Source: Oscheius onirici
Taxonomy: Eukaryota > Nematoda > Chromadorea > Rhabditida > Rhabditidae
DNA: 64,000 nt
Direction of reading: 5' to 3'
NCBI GenBank assembly: GCA_932521025.1
Contig: OW051468.1
Span: forward strand, 4,278,064-4,342,063
Below are positions 46,287 through 56,738 of the stretch, in pieces (positions within the stretch are counted from its first letter, which is position 1; every line of letters starts with the position of its first letter). The translations under genes and the position numbers were made by a program. The notes beneath the pieces are model-generated. The model saw only the letters and a list, made by a program, of their open reading frames with translations. It was not told the DNA's origin and ran no database searches.

Positions 46287-48315
46287 ACCACAGAATTCGG
46301 CAAAACCGATCCGAAAGAGCTGAACAATTTGCGAGGAAGTCTCGTCACATTCACAAAACTGAAAGAGGGAGCAGCCGGCTTCGATGTCAGGCCGAATGAT
46401 CTGGAAAGTTCGGTTAAGACGGCGCACGTACTGAACAGGGGTATTGGGGGCTACGACTTCAGAAAATTGAATAATCTGGAAGTGATTTCTCTCGGTACAG
46501 AACTGACAAGGATCACTCACACAATCGGCGGAGTGGATGTGTCAGCTGTAGAGCGAATTGGTCTCAAAATGGCCAAGGTTCTTTTCAAGAAGAGCTTTGA
46601 AAGAGACAAAAGAGGAGACTCGAGAATTCGCTCTAGACCTGTATGATGGAATCAAGCGGAAAACTGATCGTCTCGGATTTGGGGCACTGGTCGATGGTGG
46701 TCCTCTACATCTGCAGATCTTTGTGAGTATATTCGAGAGTCGAAGCGGAGGTGAAGGACTACAGGAAGAAATAAGGGAAGAAAGCACCCAGCTTTCAGAA
46801 AAAAGGCTCTGAAGAATTTAGACCTTTAACCAAATGTCCAGCTGCAGTCTCAGACACCATCGCACAAATTGCTTCGAGTGTAAGTAATTTTTAAGAGCCT
46901 TAAAAAGTCAGTTTTAGTGTGAGAGCGTTCCAATGTTCTTGGAAAAGACAGAAGTAGAGAACAATCTACGACAGAAAGTACACGGTTTGATCAAACGGAA
47001 TGTCCAGTACTTTGAAGAAGCCGCCAAAGCTTTTTACGCTGCAGCTAGCGAAATTGTCGGACTGTTCGCCCAATCACATTCAAAGGATCAAATAGCTGAC
47101 CAAAAAAGACTGGAAGCTTTTAAGGAGGTGTGTTAGAACTGATCCTTTTTTCACGGCTGTCGTTTTACTGATCAACCTCTTTCAGTTTCAACAAAAATCC
47201 TCGTTTGTGCTGGATCTTTTCTTCGAACAAATGATTGATTCCTCTTCTCGAGACTTGTTCCTGAAAGCTTGTCTTGATCCGGATACCAGTCCAGAATTCC
47301 TGTCCAACTACTTACGTATCCTGCAATCTGATCACAGTCACGTGCACATTCTACTGAAATTCGATAATTTTACTGATGACTCCTTCCGACAGGCCATTCA
47401 ATTCAGTTCCGGTCTTGTTCCTCTGTTGATCAACGCTTGGAGGACTTGCGATGTTATGCGGTACAATGGACGGATACCAGCTGGTGTAGACAAGGCCCTA
47501 CAATCGTCTTATCGTAGAAAATGGACGGAAATCTCTGAAAGTCTCGACGCGATTAGTAGAAAAAGAGACAAGGACTCTTTCACCAGGGAAGTTATCTTTG
47601 GAGACGAACCTATTGAACCTACAGCGACTTCCACAGCAAGAAGTATACTCCCTTTGACTACAACGACTGGAACTTTTCGTTCAACAAACGGTGAGTTTTC
47701 TCTTGATTGTCTCGTTCATTTTAATCTTTCCAGATACGTGTATAGTCTCGAGTATGGAGGACGAGCCTACCGTCGAATGGCAGAAGATCCCGGATTTGAG
47801 ATAGCTTACGATCCAAACTATGTCAGCGTGGTGTCACTCTCCATCGAAGAGCACTTCGAACAAGATGACCACATGAACTTGCTCTTTCAATTTCTGGATC
47901 TGTTCAAACACCTGCCAGAGATTACACCAGCTCTGCGAAAAATTTTCGACATTTTCAACGAGATTAGGACTATTCATCAGGAGGTCAAGGATCCAGTAAA
48001 ATTTTCTTTTGGCAAGGGACACGAGACTAATATTATTAGATTGATGAGGAAAGAATGTGATTCTTATTCCAAATTTAGGAATAACACCCCCGCAGTAGGA
48101 CAAGTTTCTAATCATAACCATACAGGTAAGTGAAAAACATTTGAAATGTATCGAGACACTTAGTAAGGAATAAATGTTCAAGCGAACAAAATCGAGTAAA
48201 AAAGACTGATGACAAAGTAATTTTGATCGTCTCCAACTTTCCAGCTAAGTCCAGATCAAATAATCTCACAATGCATAAACTCCAGTGGAACATAGTACAT
48301 TATGGCAGACTTTAA
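46287..48315 (+). CDS. Helical secreted-family protein (YSLE-motif family)
   Basis: Not a named family to my knowledge. Exons give GKTDPKELNNLRGSLVTFTK, KEGAAGFDVRPNDLESSVKT and ALKETKEETREFALDLYDGI. They continue with EVENNLRQKVHGLIKRNVQY, FEQMIDSSSRDLFLKACLDP and a long helical exon to about 47690. After an intron comes RYVYSLEYGGRAYRR with EIAYDPNYVSVVSL, a motif shared with 51696-53461 and 53725-55738. A donor GTAAGT at 48125 suggests a last exon (about 48245-48315) ending VHYGRL. One early join needs an intron of about 34 nt (near 46560). No signal peptide of its own is visible, so it may be the 3' half of a fusion with the IRLD gene just upstream. Confidence 0.55.
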
Positions 48316-48407
48316 ACAGACCAAAGCACTGGACATTCAAGAGAAGACAGTTAATAAGTTTCTTTACAGCTCACAAGATCTGGATTGAAGGATGGACGAG
48401 GTTTATA

Positions 48408-48454
48408 GCCTAAGCCTCTCCGTTTATAGCCTAAGCCTAAGCTATAAACGGAGA
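48408..48454. repeat. Interstitial telomere-type repeats in a hairpin
   Basis: GCCTAAGCCT at 48408-48417 and GCCTAAGCCTAAGC at 48429-48442 are units of the nematode telomere repeat (TTAGGC, reverse complement GCCTAA). The second block forms the loop of a perfect 14-bp inverted repeat, TCTCCGTTTATAGC/GCTATAAACGGAGA (48417-48430 and 48441-48454). Confidence 0.75.
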
Positions 48455-48547
48455 AGATAGATACTCGGATAGGTCGATCACACAGAACGAAGCACTGAGT
48501 TGCGATCAGAAAGCCAGACTTAATGCCCCGTCTATCTGAAGAATAAA

Positions 48548-50434
48548 ATGAAGACTGAGACGGAATGGGAAGACGCGATAAATAGCATGTTTAACAAGAC
48601 AGCTTTGGAGACGAAAACCTCTCTACAAGTTTTGAATGCTATCCGTTTTCAAAGGCTCCGCATATCCAGAACACATTGTCAGAATGGATTCCAACTATTT
48701 TGTAAGGACGACAAAATCACGAAAGCTCAAGAATTTTACAACAAAACACTTAAAATAGTGGTTAAGTTTAAGAAATTCTTAGAAAACCAGGAAAACACCA
48801 AGGACACTTTTGGCAGGAACCATCTTCCTTATCTTCAGATCTTGGAGCGGGTTCATCTCGGAATCCTCGATCCTTTAAAAGTTTCCATTGATCGACTGCA
48901 AGAACTTAGTAACTCTCTCGGAAAGAGTGACCGTGTCAAGAGTTGTCTGTTATGTCTTCCCGGCTCAAAGCTTCTGGGTTTGCTTACTGGGACGGCTGAC
49001 ATTTTTGCCAAGAGACAAGTTGAAATGGATAAAAAAGTACCAGGCAAAGCAGCTCGGGACTACATCATGAATGAGAGATACGAGGATAACATTACCTTGC
49101 TTGCCAAAAACTTAGAACTGCTGAATGAGACGATTGAGTACATCGAGGAGCAAGCCAAGTTTGGACGTCTGGTCGAGAGACTCATCCCCATTTTGTCCTA
49201 TAAGGAAGAGAAGAATGTTGATTTAAGCATTTTGGTTAGCAACAACAAATCAATTGAAAAGTTTGAAAACGGTCTGGTTCATATACTGAAAAGTCTAGAG
49301 ACAATACAGTCTCTGATTTTGTTGAGGAGAAAGTCTATGCATCTGGTTAAAAGCACTATCAATTGGGAAAAAGATGAGCCTTCAAATGAACTTATCAAAA
49401 AGTTCACTAATCTTATAATCAACGACCCACTTCAAAATTTGCATATTTTGCTGGAGAGCGAAAAGTGTCTCGGCGACGGATTCATTTTGATTCTGAAGAC
49501 TGTAATTGGACACACAGTTCCCAGTCACGGCTACCAAGGCTTCGGGAACTGTAGAAGTTCCCTTTATAACGGGAAACAGTTCATATTTTGTATGTTGAAG
49601 ACGAAAGAAGACTGTACAATTTCTCCTCTCCAGAAGAATGTCTCGTCGTGTTTATTAAACTCGAACGAAACGTTCAGTTGCAACAGGCCGGCTATTCAGA
49701 GAGGACTTGACACGAAGAGAACCGAATGGAACAGCATGAACTTTACTTTTACGAAGATCTGGGAGAGTATAAACAATGTCGATGATAAGAATTACAAAGT
49801 CATCTACGAGACCTTCGAAGATTACATAAAAACGTATTTTAATAGGGACGGAGATCGAATCATGTACTTGATGGAGAAACGAGAAGAAATTATGCGAATG
49901 CTCAACTGGTTACTCTGGTGCAGAACTCAGTCATACTATCCCCACTGGTTTAAGAACGACGAGCAAGAAAGGGAACTGAGAGAAGCATTAGCTGATATTG
50001 ATGAAGAGCTGGCTTCGATCAAGTACAATTTCGATCTTTTCATGATGTTTTCCAAAGATCCTGTCATGCAACAAAAATACGGTCTTAACTTCACCTGGAG
50101 CTGGATTGAAACATGGTTCAGAACGCAACAAACTCAAGTTGTTTCTGACGGTTATGTCGATAACGATGGAAGATATGGAAGCGGTGGAGGAGGAGGAAGT
50201 GGAGGAGGAAGGTCAAATGGATGGGGAAGCGGAGGTGGAAGAGGCGGTGGAGGTGGCCGGATATACGTCTTGAAACAACTGGGCATTGTGCAAAAATGCG
50301 AATATAAAAAAACTGAAACAAAGCATATCACGTTCAGAATCCCGTATCTGATCCATCTAAAGAAGTCTGTTACCAGAACTGGCTACTTTTTGGACGGGTC
50401 GACTTTTGCGATTTTCAAGCCAGGTAGCCAATGA
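48548..50434 (+). CDS. Intronless 628-aa helical protein with GFGNC motif and Gly-rich tail
   Basis: A single uninterrupted frame from ATG 48548 (MKTETEWEDAINSMFNKTAL), striking where neighbours have many introns. Mostly helical and Lys/Glu-rich (e.g. QEFYNKTLKIVVKFKKFLEN), with many N-x-[ST] sites. A Cys-rich block follows: SHGYQGFGNCRSSLYNGKQF, FCMLKTKEDC, SSCLLNSNETFSC. Then come another helical stretch (LADIDEELASIKYNFDLFMM) and a Gly-rich segment of about 25 residues near 50180-50265. The C-terminus is IYVLKQLGIVQKCEYKKTET, ending FKPGSQ. The GFGNC block is shared with 51696-53461 and, as GFGEC, with 53725-55738. The Asn-glycosylation sites and paired Cys suggest an extracellular protein, but no signal peptide is visible. 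It may be a 3' exon set or a retrocopy. Confidence 0.6.
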   Translation: MKTETEWEDAINSMFNKTALETKTSLQVLNAIRFQRLRISRTHCQNGFQLFCKDDKITKAQEFYNKTLKIVVKFKKFLENQENTKDTFGRNHLPYLQILERVHLGILDPLKVSIDRLQELSNSLGKSDRVKSCLLCLPGSKLLGLLTGTADIFAKRQVEMDKKVPGKAARDYIMNERYEDNITLLAKNLELLNETIEYIEEQAKFGRLVERLIPILSYKEEKNVDLSILVSNNKSIEKFENGLVHILKSLETIQSLILLRRKSMHLVKSTINWEKDEPSNELIKKFTNLIINDPLQNLHILLESEKCLGDGFILILKTVIGHTVPSHGYQGFGNCRSSLYNGKQFIFCMLKTKEDCTISPLQKNVSSCLLNSNETFSCNRPAIQRGLDTKRTEWNSMNFTFTKIWESINNVDDKNYKVIYETFEDYIKTYFNRDGDRIMYLMEKREEIMRMLNWLLWCRTQSYYPHWFKNDEQERELREALADIDEELASIKYNFDLFMMFSKDPVMQQKYGLNFTWSWIETWFRTQQTQVVSDGYVDNDGRYGSGGGGGSGGGRSNGWGSGGGRGGGGGRIYVLKQLGIVQKCEYKKTETKHITFRIPYLIHLKKSVTRTGYFLDGSTFAIFKPGSQ

Positions 50435-50699
50435 AACCGACACAATTGACATATATTGACGCTGTGAGAACCCCCTTTTTTGATGGGATTTACTTCGCCC
50501 CAAGAAGTTTCCCAAGTTCATACTTTACTTCCGTATTTGGGTTGTTCGGTTAAGGAAATAAATCATTGCGGTCTTTTTGTTAAACAAGCTTGTGATCATT
50601 GCAACCCAGAGAATCTGTTTGGGGCTGCCAAATGGATCATTGAAAGACTGTTACTATTAATATTTAGTCCCGCCTTGAATATACCCGTTTTATTGTCTG

Positions 50700-51128
50700 C
50701 TAATATAGTACGTGAATGATTGCCACGATGGCCAGAATGCCGTAGAGGACGACACTGACCGAATAGTAGACCATCTTGATAATGAAGACTCTGTTCAGTC
50801 GAACGAGCTGCTGTTTTCGAAGAATTCGCGTCGGATCGTAGAGTCCCCAGCCGGAGCAGACCTCTCTCGAGTAGTACTCACGGGCGTCGAAGCAGAGCAG
50901 AGGCAGATTCCAGAGGAAGAGGTAGAAGTGACTGATGAAGAGGAGAGACAGCATCAGCTGACAGCCAAAGTCGATGGGAGCAGCCAGGTTGAGACTCTTG
51001 CAAGTGTCGATTGGATTGAGTTGGTCACTGAGCATGTCGTCCAGAGTCACGTAGCTGTAGAGAGCCAGTAGAACTGCTCCGATTGCCAGTAGGAATCCGG
51101 AGCAGAGGAGCAGAAAGTAGAAGAACAT
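50700..51128 (-). CDS. cni-1: Cornichon family cargo receptor
   Basis: Single-exon, 142 aa. MFFYFLLLCSGFLLAIGAVL, YVTLDDMLSDQLNPIDTCKS and CQLMLSLLFISHFYLFLWNL give the first helices. Then follow CFDAREYYSREVCSGWGLYD with YDPTRILRKQQL, the cornichon signature, and a last helix pair (KMVYYSVSVVLYGILAIVAI), ending IHVLY. Cornichons are ER/Golgi cargo adaptors that package membrane proteins into COPII vesicles and regulate glutamate-receptor trafficking. Length and topology are complete. The minus-strand leader has ATTATTCAG about 20 nt before the ATG, a possible trans-splice acceptor. Divergent from 51261 with 132 bp between starts. Confidence 0.93.
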   Translation of the reverse strand: MFFYFLLLCSGFLLAIGAVLLALYSYVTLDDMLSDQLNPIDTCKSLNLAAPIDFGCQLMLSLLFISHFYLFLWNLPLLCFDAREYYSREVCSGWGLYDPTRILRKQQLVRLNRVFIIKMVYYSVSVVLYGILAIVAIIHVLY

Positions 51129-51260
51129 CGATCGACGCGGATAGCTAACTGAATAATTTCTCTTTTTTTATATTTTCGTTTAATAGCAAAGTTTTTTAAA
51201 CTTTTTGCAACTTTTTGAAAGTTAGGTTTTAATGAAGGAAGCCAATTAGAAATTTCGCGG

Positions 51261-51592
51261 ATGTTGGAGACGATCGTCTCTCTGGAAGTCGACTGGGCCA
51301 ATCTGCACCGACTCGAGCAGCAGCTCCTCCAAGCCGTCTCTCAGCTGCCCAAGAAGAAAGTCGAGGAGCTGAAGATCACAATGGGTCGCTCTGCCCGCGG
51401 ATTCTACCTTCGACTCGATATGCTGCCTATGGACGACAACAGCAAGGCCATTTCGGTATGTTTCCTCCAGTGTATGACCCAAAGACGATTCAGTGTCAGC
51501 TGGAGACGAGACAGCAGGGAACCAAGTGCAGTGGGCTGGAATTCGAGATGCACGACAATCAGAAGAGGAGCATCGGACTTCAGGTCGACTAG
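51261..51592 (+). CDS. Small conserved-looking 97-aa protein
   Basis: Exon 1 (51261-51455) reads MLETIVSLEVDWANLHRLEQ, QLLQAVSQLPKKKVEELKIT and SARGFYLRLDMLPMDDNSKA. A 38-nt intron follows, then exon 2 (51494-51592) with CQLETRQQGTKCSGLEFEMH and the end KRSIGLQVD. No signal peptide or membrane helix; the N-terminal half is an amphipathic helix. It shares a 132-bp divergent promoter with cornichon. Function unknown. Confidence 0.6.
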
Positions 51593-51695
51593 CGAGAGAC
51601 AATCGATCAATGAAACTGTCAGAACTATTTCTTATTTATTTGGCGGAGATTGAAAAATGGAGGGGAAGGGGAACAGTCACTATTGAGACAAAACT

Positions 51696-53461
51696 ATGTT
51701 CATCTGGTGGATCTTTTGTCTCCTCTCCTTGATCCATGGACAGTCGACTTTCAACAAGTCTTTGAGCAAAACTGCCATCTTGCTCAAAGAATTCTGCCCA
51801 AGTAGACTACCAGTATTAGGTCGTACTCTCTTCTTTCAGAAGATTCCTTGAGTCATTTCCAGCTCTCTGTTGAAAAGGTGGAGAAGGCTGCCTAATGGTT
51901 TAAAAGGGAAGCAGCCTTTGGTGATCCGATCTCTGTGAATCATGGTCTCGACGACCCGTCTATGAGTTTCCTGACAGTCAAGCCCTTGGAAGAGATTCTT
52001 CTCCTATCTGTGGTATGGTACAAGACTAACTAGACTTTGAATGTTCCAGTGCGAAAAGACCGACGATAAGCGGACGAAGAAGCTGATGAAGCGAATGGAT
52101 GACTCACTCCACAAGGTTCACAAGATCGTCGATCGGCGTCTACATAAGATGAGCAAGTACATAAAGAAGAAATCGATGTCTATGGTTCATCTGACCATCG
52201 AAGAGAACAAGATCAACAACGCGAGTAGAACTCCTTTTTTAAAGTTTATTTGTTTCCAGTTCCTCGCCAAGATGAAAAGGCTGATGAGCAGTCTCAAAGA
52301 CATCTTCGGCTCCTGGAATCCTGCAAACGTGGAAGCTTTTACGGAAATGTGCACTGGAATAGACTACTCTGAGCAGCATCTGCTCATAGTATGTAATTCA
52401 GCGAGTTCTATAGAAAGTTCTTCAGGAACTGGACGGGATTGTCTCCATTGAAGAGACAGCCTTCTTCGGACTGGATCTCAAACTTCAACACTATTCAGAC
52501 GGCGCCTTCACTGACATCTTCAATGTGATGACTCTTCTAGCCGCTCAATTGAAGAGAGCCAAAGAATTTTGTCTCTTGTTCAAGTTCATCGGAGAAGGCG
52601 GAAGCATCCATACGTTTAAAAACCTTCTGGAACATGATGTCGACCATCTGGTCAAGAGCGTGTTCAAAAAAGTGGTCGATTTGAACAGAGCTAGAGAGAA
52701 TGTCTTCTTCCGAGAAGAGGCCCTGTTCGCCTCGGGAACTCACGATTTTGACAAAATTGGAAGGCTTATCCCTTCGACTAACCTCTTTTACAAACTCTCC
52801 AACGGAGTCAATGGATACAACTCGTACTTGACAAATAATTACGCACTCTTCGGATCTTCAAATATGACTCTACATCACAAGTCTCTCGTTACCAAAACCT
52901 CTTCCAAAATAACGTTTCAGGTACCGATACAGTATCGAATTCGGTTGTGAAAATGTCACCTGTCCGCTGATGACGAAGTGTTTTGCTCCAATCATGCCAG
53001 ACCACAAGGACCCTCTGTTTAGTGGTGTTGCCTATGATTCCCAATATGTGGACATTTTAAAAGTCAGTCCACAGCTGGGTGGAAAAAGACAATATATGCA
53101 CGTGATAAGAAGCAGAGTCAACAGGAAGGAACACACCCTTCCAGTGGATTATACAAGTAAGAGAGTTCGAAAACCGCATGTAGTCTGGTTCAGATACGAC
53201 TCGTTGATAAAGAGTGACGCGACGGAGAATCCGAGAGATATTCTCGAGTATTTGTGGTGTAAAATGGACAAGATGCGTCAGATTGCTGTCTACGTAACCT
53301 CGAAAAACAATGTTCCCGTTCAAGATTTTGGTTTTGGGAACTGTCATCACGTCACGTTCAGACGATTCCTCTACATTATCTGTTTCTATCAGGATCATGC
53401 AAACTGGCCCGTCAGGAAGAAGACACATTTTCAGGGGCATGTCAAGCAGTTGATAATGTAA
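51696..53461 (+). CDS. Helical secreted-family protein (YSIE and GFGNC motifs), in-frame stop
   Basis: Signal peptide MFIWWIFCLLSLIHGQ at 51696, then helical exons: NKSLSKTAILLKEFCPSRLP, DSLSHFQLSVEKVEKAA, SVNHGLDDPSMSFLTVKPLE and KLMKRMDDSLHKVHKIVDRR. They continue with FLAKMKRLMSSLKDIFGSWN and AKEFCLLFKFIGEGGSIHTF. Then YRYSIEFGCENV with AYDSQYVDILKVSP, and a C-terminal VQDFGFGNCHHVTFRRFLYI ending VKQLIM. A TAA at 51893-51895 interrupts the second exon in frame (KAA-stop-WFKRE), and no GT-AG intron in the right phase removes it. The gene may be a pseudogene or carry a sequencing error. Family relatives: 46287-48315, 48548-50434 and 53725-55738. Confidence 0.58.
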
Positions 53462-53724
53462 AATAGATGGTTCAAAGCGATAGTTCCTTTTCCACGAATT
53501 TCAGACTTCTAGGTCACTAAGACGGACATGGTAACCGGCTAAAAGAAACAGTAAAAACAATAAAAAAAAGAAATAGAAAGCGTCTGTAAATATAAAGCCA
53601 ACTTCAGACATCCTCACTATTAATAAAAGTTCAGTCTGAGAGTAAACGTGTTTATTAATATAGTTGCTCCTCGATTACAGTACCAGCCTTCTTGCAGTCT
53701 GGATCGAACTTCACACTAGATCAT

Positions 53725-55738
53725 CTAATTATCTTTCGTAATGCATTCGCCGAAACCTTCGAACTGTTCAGGATTAGCATTCTGTATCTCCCATATCGAC
53801 ATCAGTTGAAACTGCTGAAGACATAGATTCTTTCTCAACATGGCCATGTAGTCTTTATTCGCCGCCTGGATTTCTCTGTAAATTTGCGCCTAAAAATATG
53901 AAAAGAACGCTACTTTTCAAATTCAGCTTTGACGTTGGCAGACAATGGAACTCTCGGGTCATTTTTTAAGCTTCTAACAATGAACATCTTCCTTACATTT
54001 GTCACAGGATCATATGGAATTGTGAGAATTTCCACTGAATTGGCGTCGTAAGTTGCTTTCAGAGAAGTTGAAGTTCCTCCACTGAACTCCAGACTGTAGA
54101 TGTACCTGTAAGATTCATTGGGGTTTCGATTGTAGCGTTCTTCTATCAACAAACTTGTAGACAATAGTTTTAAAGCATAAAGCTCCGAGGATCAGTCTCA
54201 TCACAGCTAGGTACATGCACAGTTTAGTTTTATGATAAATACAACTGCGTGAAGTTTCGCGATGGATCTTGCCACGAATTTTATTCTACAATAGTATTTG
54301 TGAAACCTTTCTAAAAAGACTAGGTATTTTGAATGGTCCGGACAGGAACCAATGTGGAGATTTTCTGTTTGGGGATTTAAAAACGGACTTATTGCTGTAG
54401 ACCATGTCGATTGGGCTCAGATTGAAACTGTTTGTTGTAACACGAGAAAGATAGACGAGCCAACAGTCCACGAGCCAACTTCCAGACACAACTAACTACA
54501 ATAGTCACAAAGATAGCATATGGAGAAGGGATTATATCCGACGCATCTTGACAGGATATCCATCCCTAACACTGTTGTATGCCAGAGTCAGATAAGCGTC
54601 GTAGCCTCTTTTCTTTTTGTGGTGCTCGTGGGACTGAAGGGTCTATAAAAATTTCATTAGAACAAATACGTCATCTTCCTACTGTATTCAAATTACTCAA
54701 AATAAAATAAAAACCCTCTCGTCTCTCATTGGCTGCGATAATGGCTTCTGCCAGTTCTTGTGCTATTCCAGTTCTTATGATCCGAACTTGTTTCAGTTCT
54801 TTTTCTGTGATCTTGTCCTCTCGGAATCCTTCACAACTCTCCCAAGCATCTACCAACAGATCGACGGCCAAAGAGACCAAGAAAACGAAACGGTTCATGG
54901 AGATATCTGTATAGTATTCGGCAGCAGACTGCGTCAAGAATGGACTATCTTACATCTTCAGAAGGTTTTGGAGTCTCTGGAAAGGAAAGTTAGGATCTTT
55001 CTCTATCGAAACCTCAATAAGTGACGTAGGATCAGTGAACTGGGCTTCTCTGCAGTATCCATAGAACAATTGCAAACCCTTTTCTGTTCCCCTGTGGTCT
55101 TGAGTTACGGCACTAATTATACACACCTAAGGTCGCTTCGTTTAACTTCAAAACTTGAACTACCTTCAGAAAAATATTATTTGCCTCCTCCGAATGCATA
55201 GGTTCAATATTGGGAAGAAGCTTTTCCACCGCCTTGGTGTTATCAACAACATAATCCAGTACTTTGCCTAGCATCTCCCTTTTGTCGTTTAACAGTTTCT
55301 GTGCGTCGATCTTGAAGTCGGAGTCTGGAGCATCGCACTGGAAATCAACTTAATTAAATTTTAACAAAGATAAAAAGCTCAGACTGGGGAAAGCACAACA
55401 GCTAGAAAAGTTTAGTCGTTAACCCGAAAATACACATTTAGTTTTTTGAGTGGTTAAATTAAGTACCAAGACAGCGACTTTTTCCGAGATGCTCAATCCC
55501 TTGGCAATTCCTTTGATGACGTTGGTGATTTCTTTGACCAACTGGGCAGAATTGTTGCTTGCCAGAGCTCCTTGCCCACGAACTGATGCATCTAATGCAT
55601 AGTTTGTCAGTTTCATCCCTTCAGAAATCTTCTTTGCAATTCCTGCAAAAGTAAAATAACTTGTGTCTTTTTCCAAAGACCATTATCCGCGATGCATTGC
55701 GAAGAAATCAAAGTGGGCACAATTAGGAGAAGGAACAT
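53725..55738 (-). CDS. Helical secreted-family protein (YSLE and GFGEC motifs)
   Basis: Signal peptide MFLLLIVPTLISSQC (ATG 55738-55736), preceded by CTTTCTTCAG eight nt upstream, which looks like a spliced-leader acceptor. Exons then give GIAKKISEGMKLTNYALDAS with ITNVIKGIAKGLSISEKVAV, KLLNDKREMLGKVLDYVVDN, SMNRFVFLVSLAVDLLVDAW and ESYRYIYSLEFSGGTSTSLK with TYDANSVEILTI. The C-terminus carries FEGFGECITKDN. Mostly alpha-helical, Lys-rich and presumably secreted. Middle exon boundaries (54180-54660) are not resolved, and a stretch near 54286-54489 may be intron. Its start lies only 26 bp from the divergent IRLD gene at 55765. Confidence 0.58.
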
Positions 55739-55764
55739 TGAATACCTGAAGAAAGCTTCGTGGA

Positions 55765-56738
55765 ATGTTCTTTGGACTACTGCTCCTGTTGGGACTACCA
55801 CGGGTAGAGACTACTGTAACTCAAGATCTAAAAAGTTGTCAAGAAATCATCGGAAACCTCGAGCTGGACCCATCTGTTGATTCTGTATCTACCACGACCA
55901 TCCAAACCATTCGTGGCTGTGTCATTGTGAGAAACACGAAACTGGACAGTTTGGCGTTTTTGAATAGTGTAAGAGCTATTGCAGAAGATGACTGTGAACT
56001 GCCTTGTAAGTTTTTTGTCCTGTAGTTCGGAGAAGTTCCAATTGTTGGTAAGCTGAATTGCGCTTGAATTCTTTTACTGATATATAGCCCATAAAATATA
56101 CTATTGTGTGTATTTAAATTTGGATAAGAAGACAGCTTATCACGTTCAGTTTTACTCCTTTTGTAGCCAATTATTCCCTCTCTTGATGCGGAATCAGCCT
56201 ACGAAACCTTCCTTCGATATCTCCAGGGTAGGCTGATTGTTGAAGGACAGAAGACACAGTGGGAGACATGACAACTTCAAACTCAACTTTTGGTCGAGAG
56301 TTTGGTCAATCTGTTCCGGCAGTGGTCATCAGGGGCTCTACTATTCCATCAGACAAATTCTTCCTCAACTTGAAGATTCGGACCGACTACAACGTCGTGA
56401 TGGTCATTGAAGTAGAAGGCTACAAGATGTCTCCTCATCTCTACTCGCGTCTCCTACAAGCACATCCTGACAAAAAGATAAAGATTATGGTCGAAGTTGA
56501 AGAAGACGAAGAATGCAACCTTGGTTGGGACTCGAGAGCCGAATCTGATCGGTATAAGTGTCGAAAGTTGAGCGGCAAGATAGCTTACCAGATCAAGAAT
56601 CTTCCTTTGAGATTCCAGCACAATTGGGAAGAGTTGGAGAGTTTTGAGAGAATCAATCGACTTTTAATTTCACCCTCTGTACTGTCATTGTCATCACCAT
56701 GGTTCGGAAGAAGAACACTCTCAACATCTGTCAAATGA
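55765..56738 (+). CDS. Secreted IRLD protein, 3' end replaced by retrotransposon sequence
   Basis: Signal peptide MFFGLLLLLGLPRVETT, then a first L domain (KSCQEIIGNLELDPSVDSVS; IRGCVIVRNTKLDSLAFLNS). After two short introns comes a second region (AESAYETFLRYLQ; GREFGQSVPAVVIRGSTIPS; NVVMVIEVEGYKMSPHLYSR). The frame continues through RKLSGKIAYQIKNLPLRF and ends SVLSLSSPWF plus about ten residues at TGA 56738. Those last residues overlap the start of the retrotransposon endonuclease frame (56699), so the original C-terminus seems lost or displaced. Divergent from the helical gene at 55738. Its transcription start, or trans-splice outron, must lie inside that gene's first exon. Confidence 0.6.

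Noticed and set aside
50712-51071. 119-codon plus-strand ORF
   Set aside because: Antisense to the cornichon gene, which is clearly coding.
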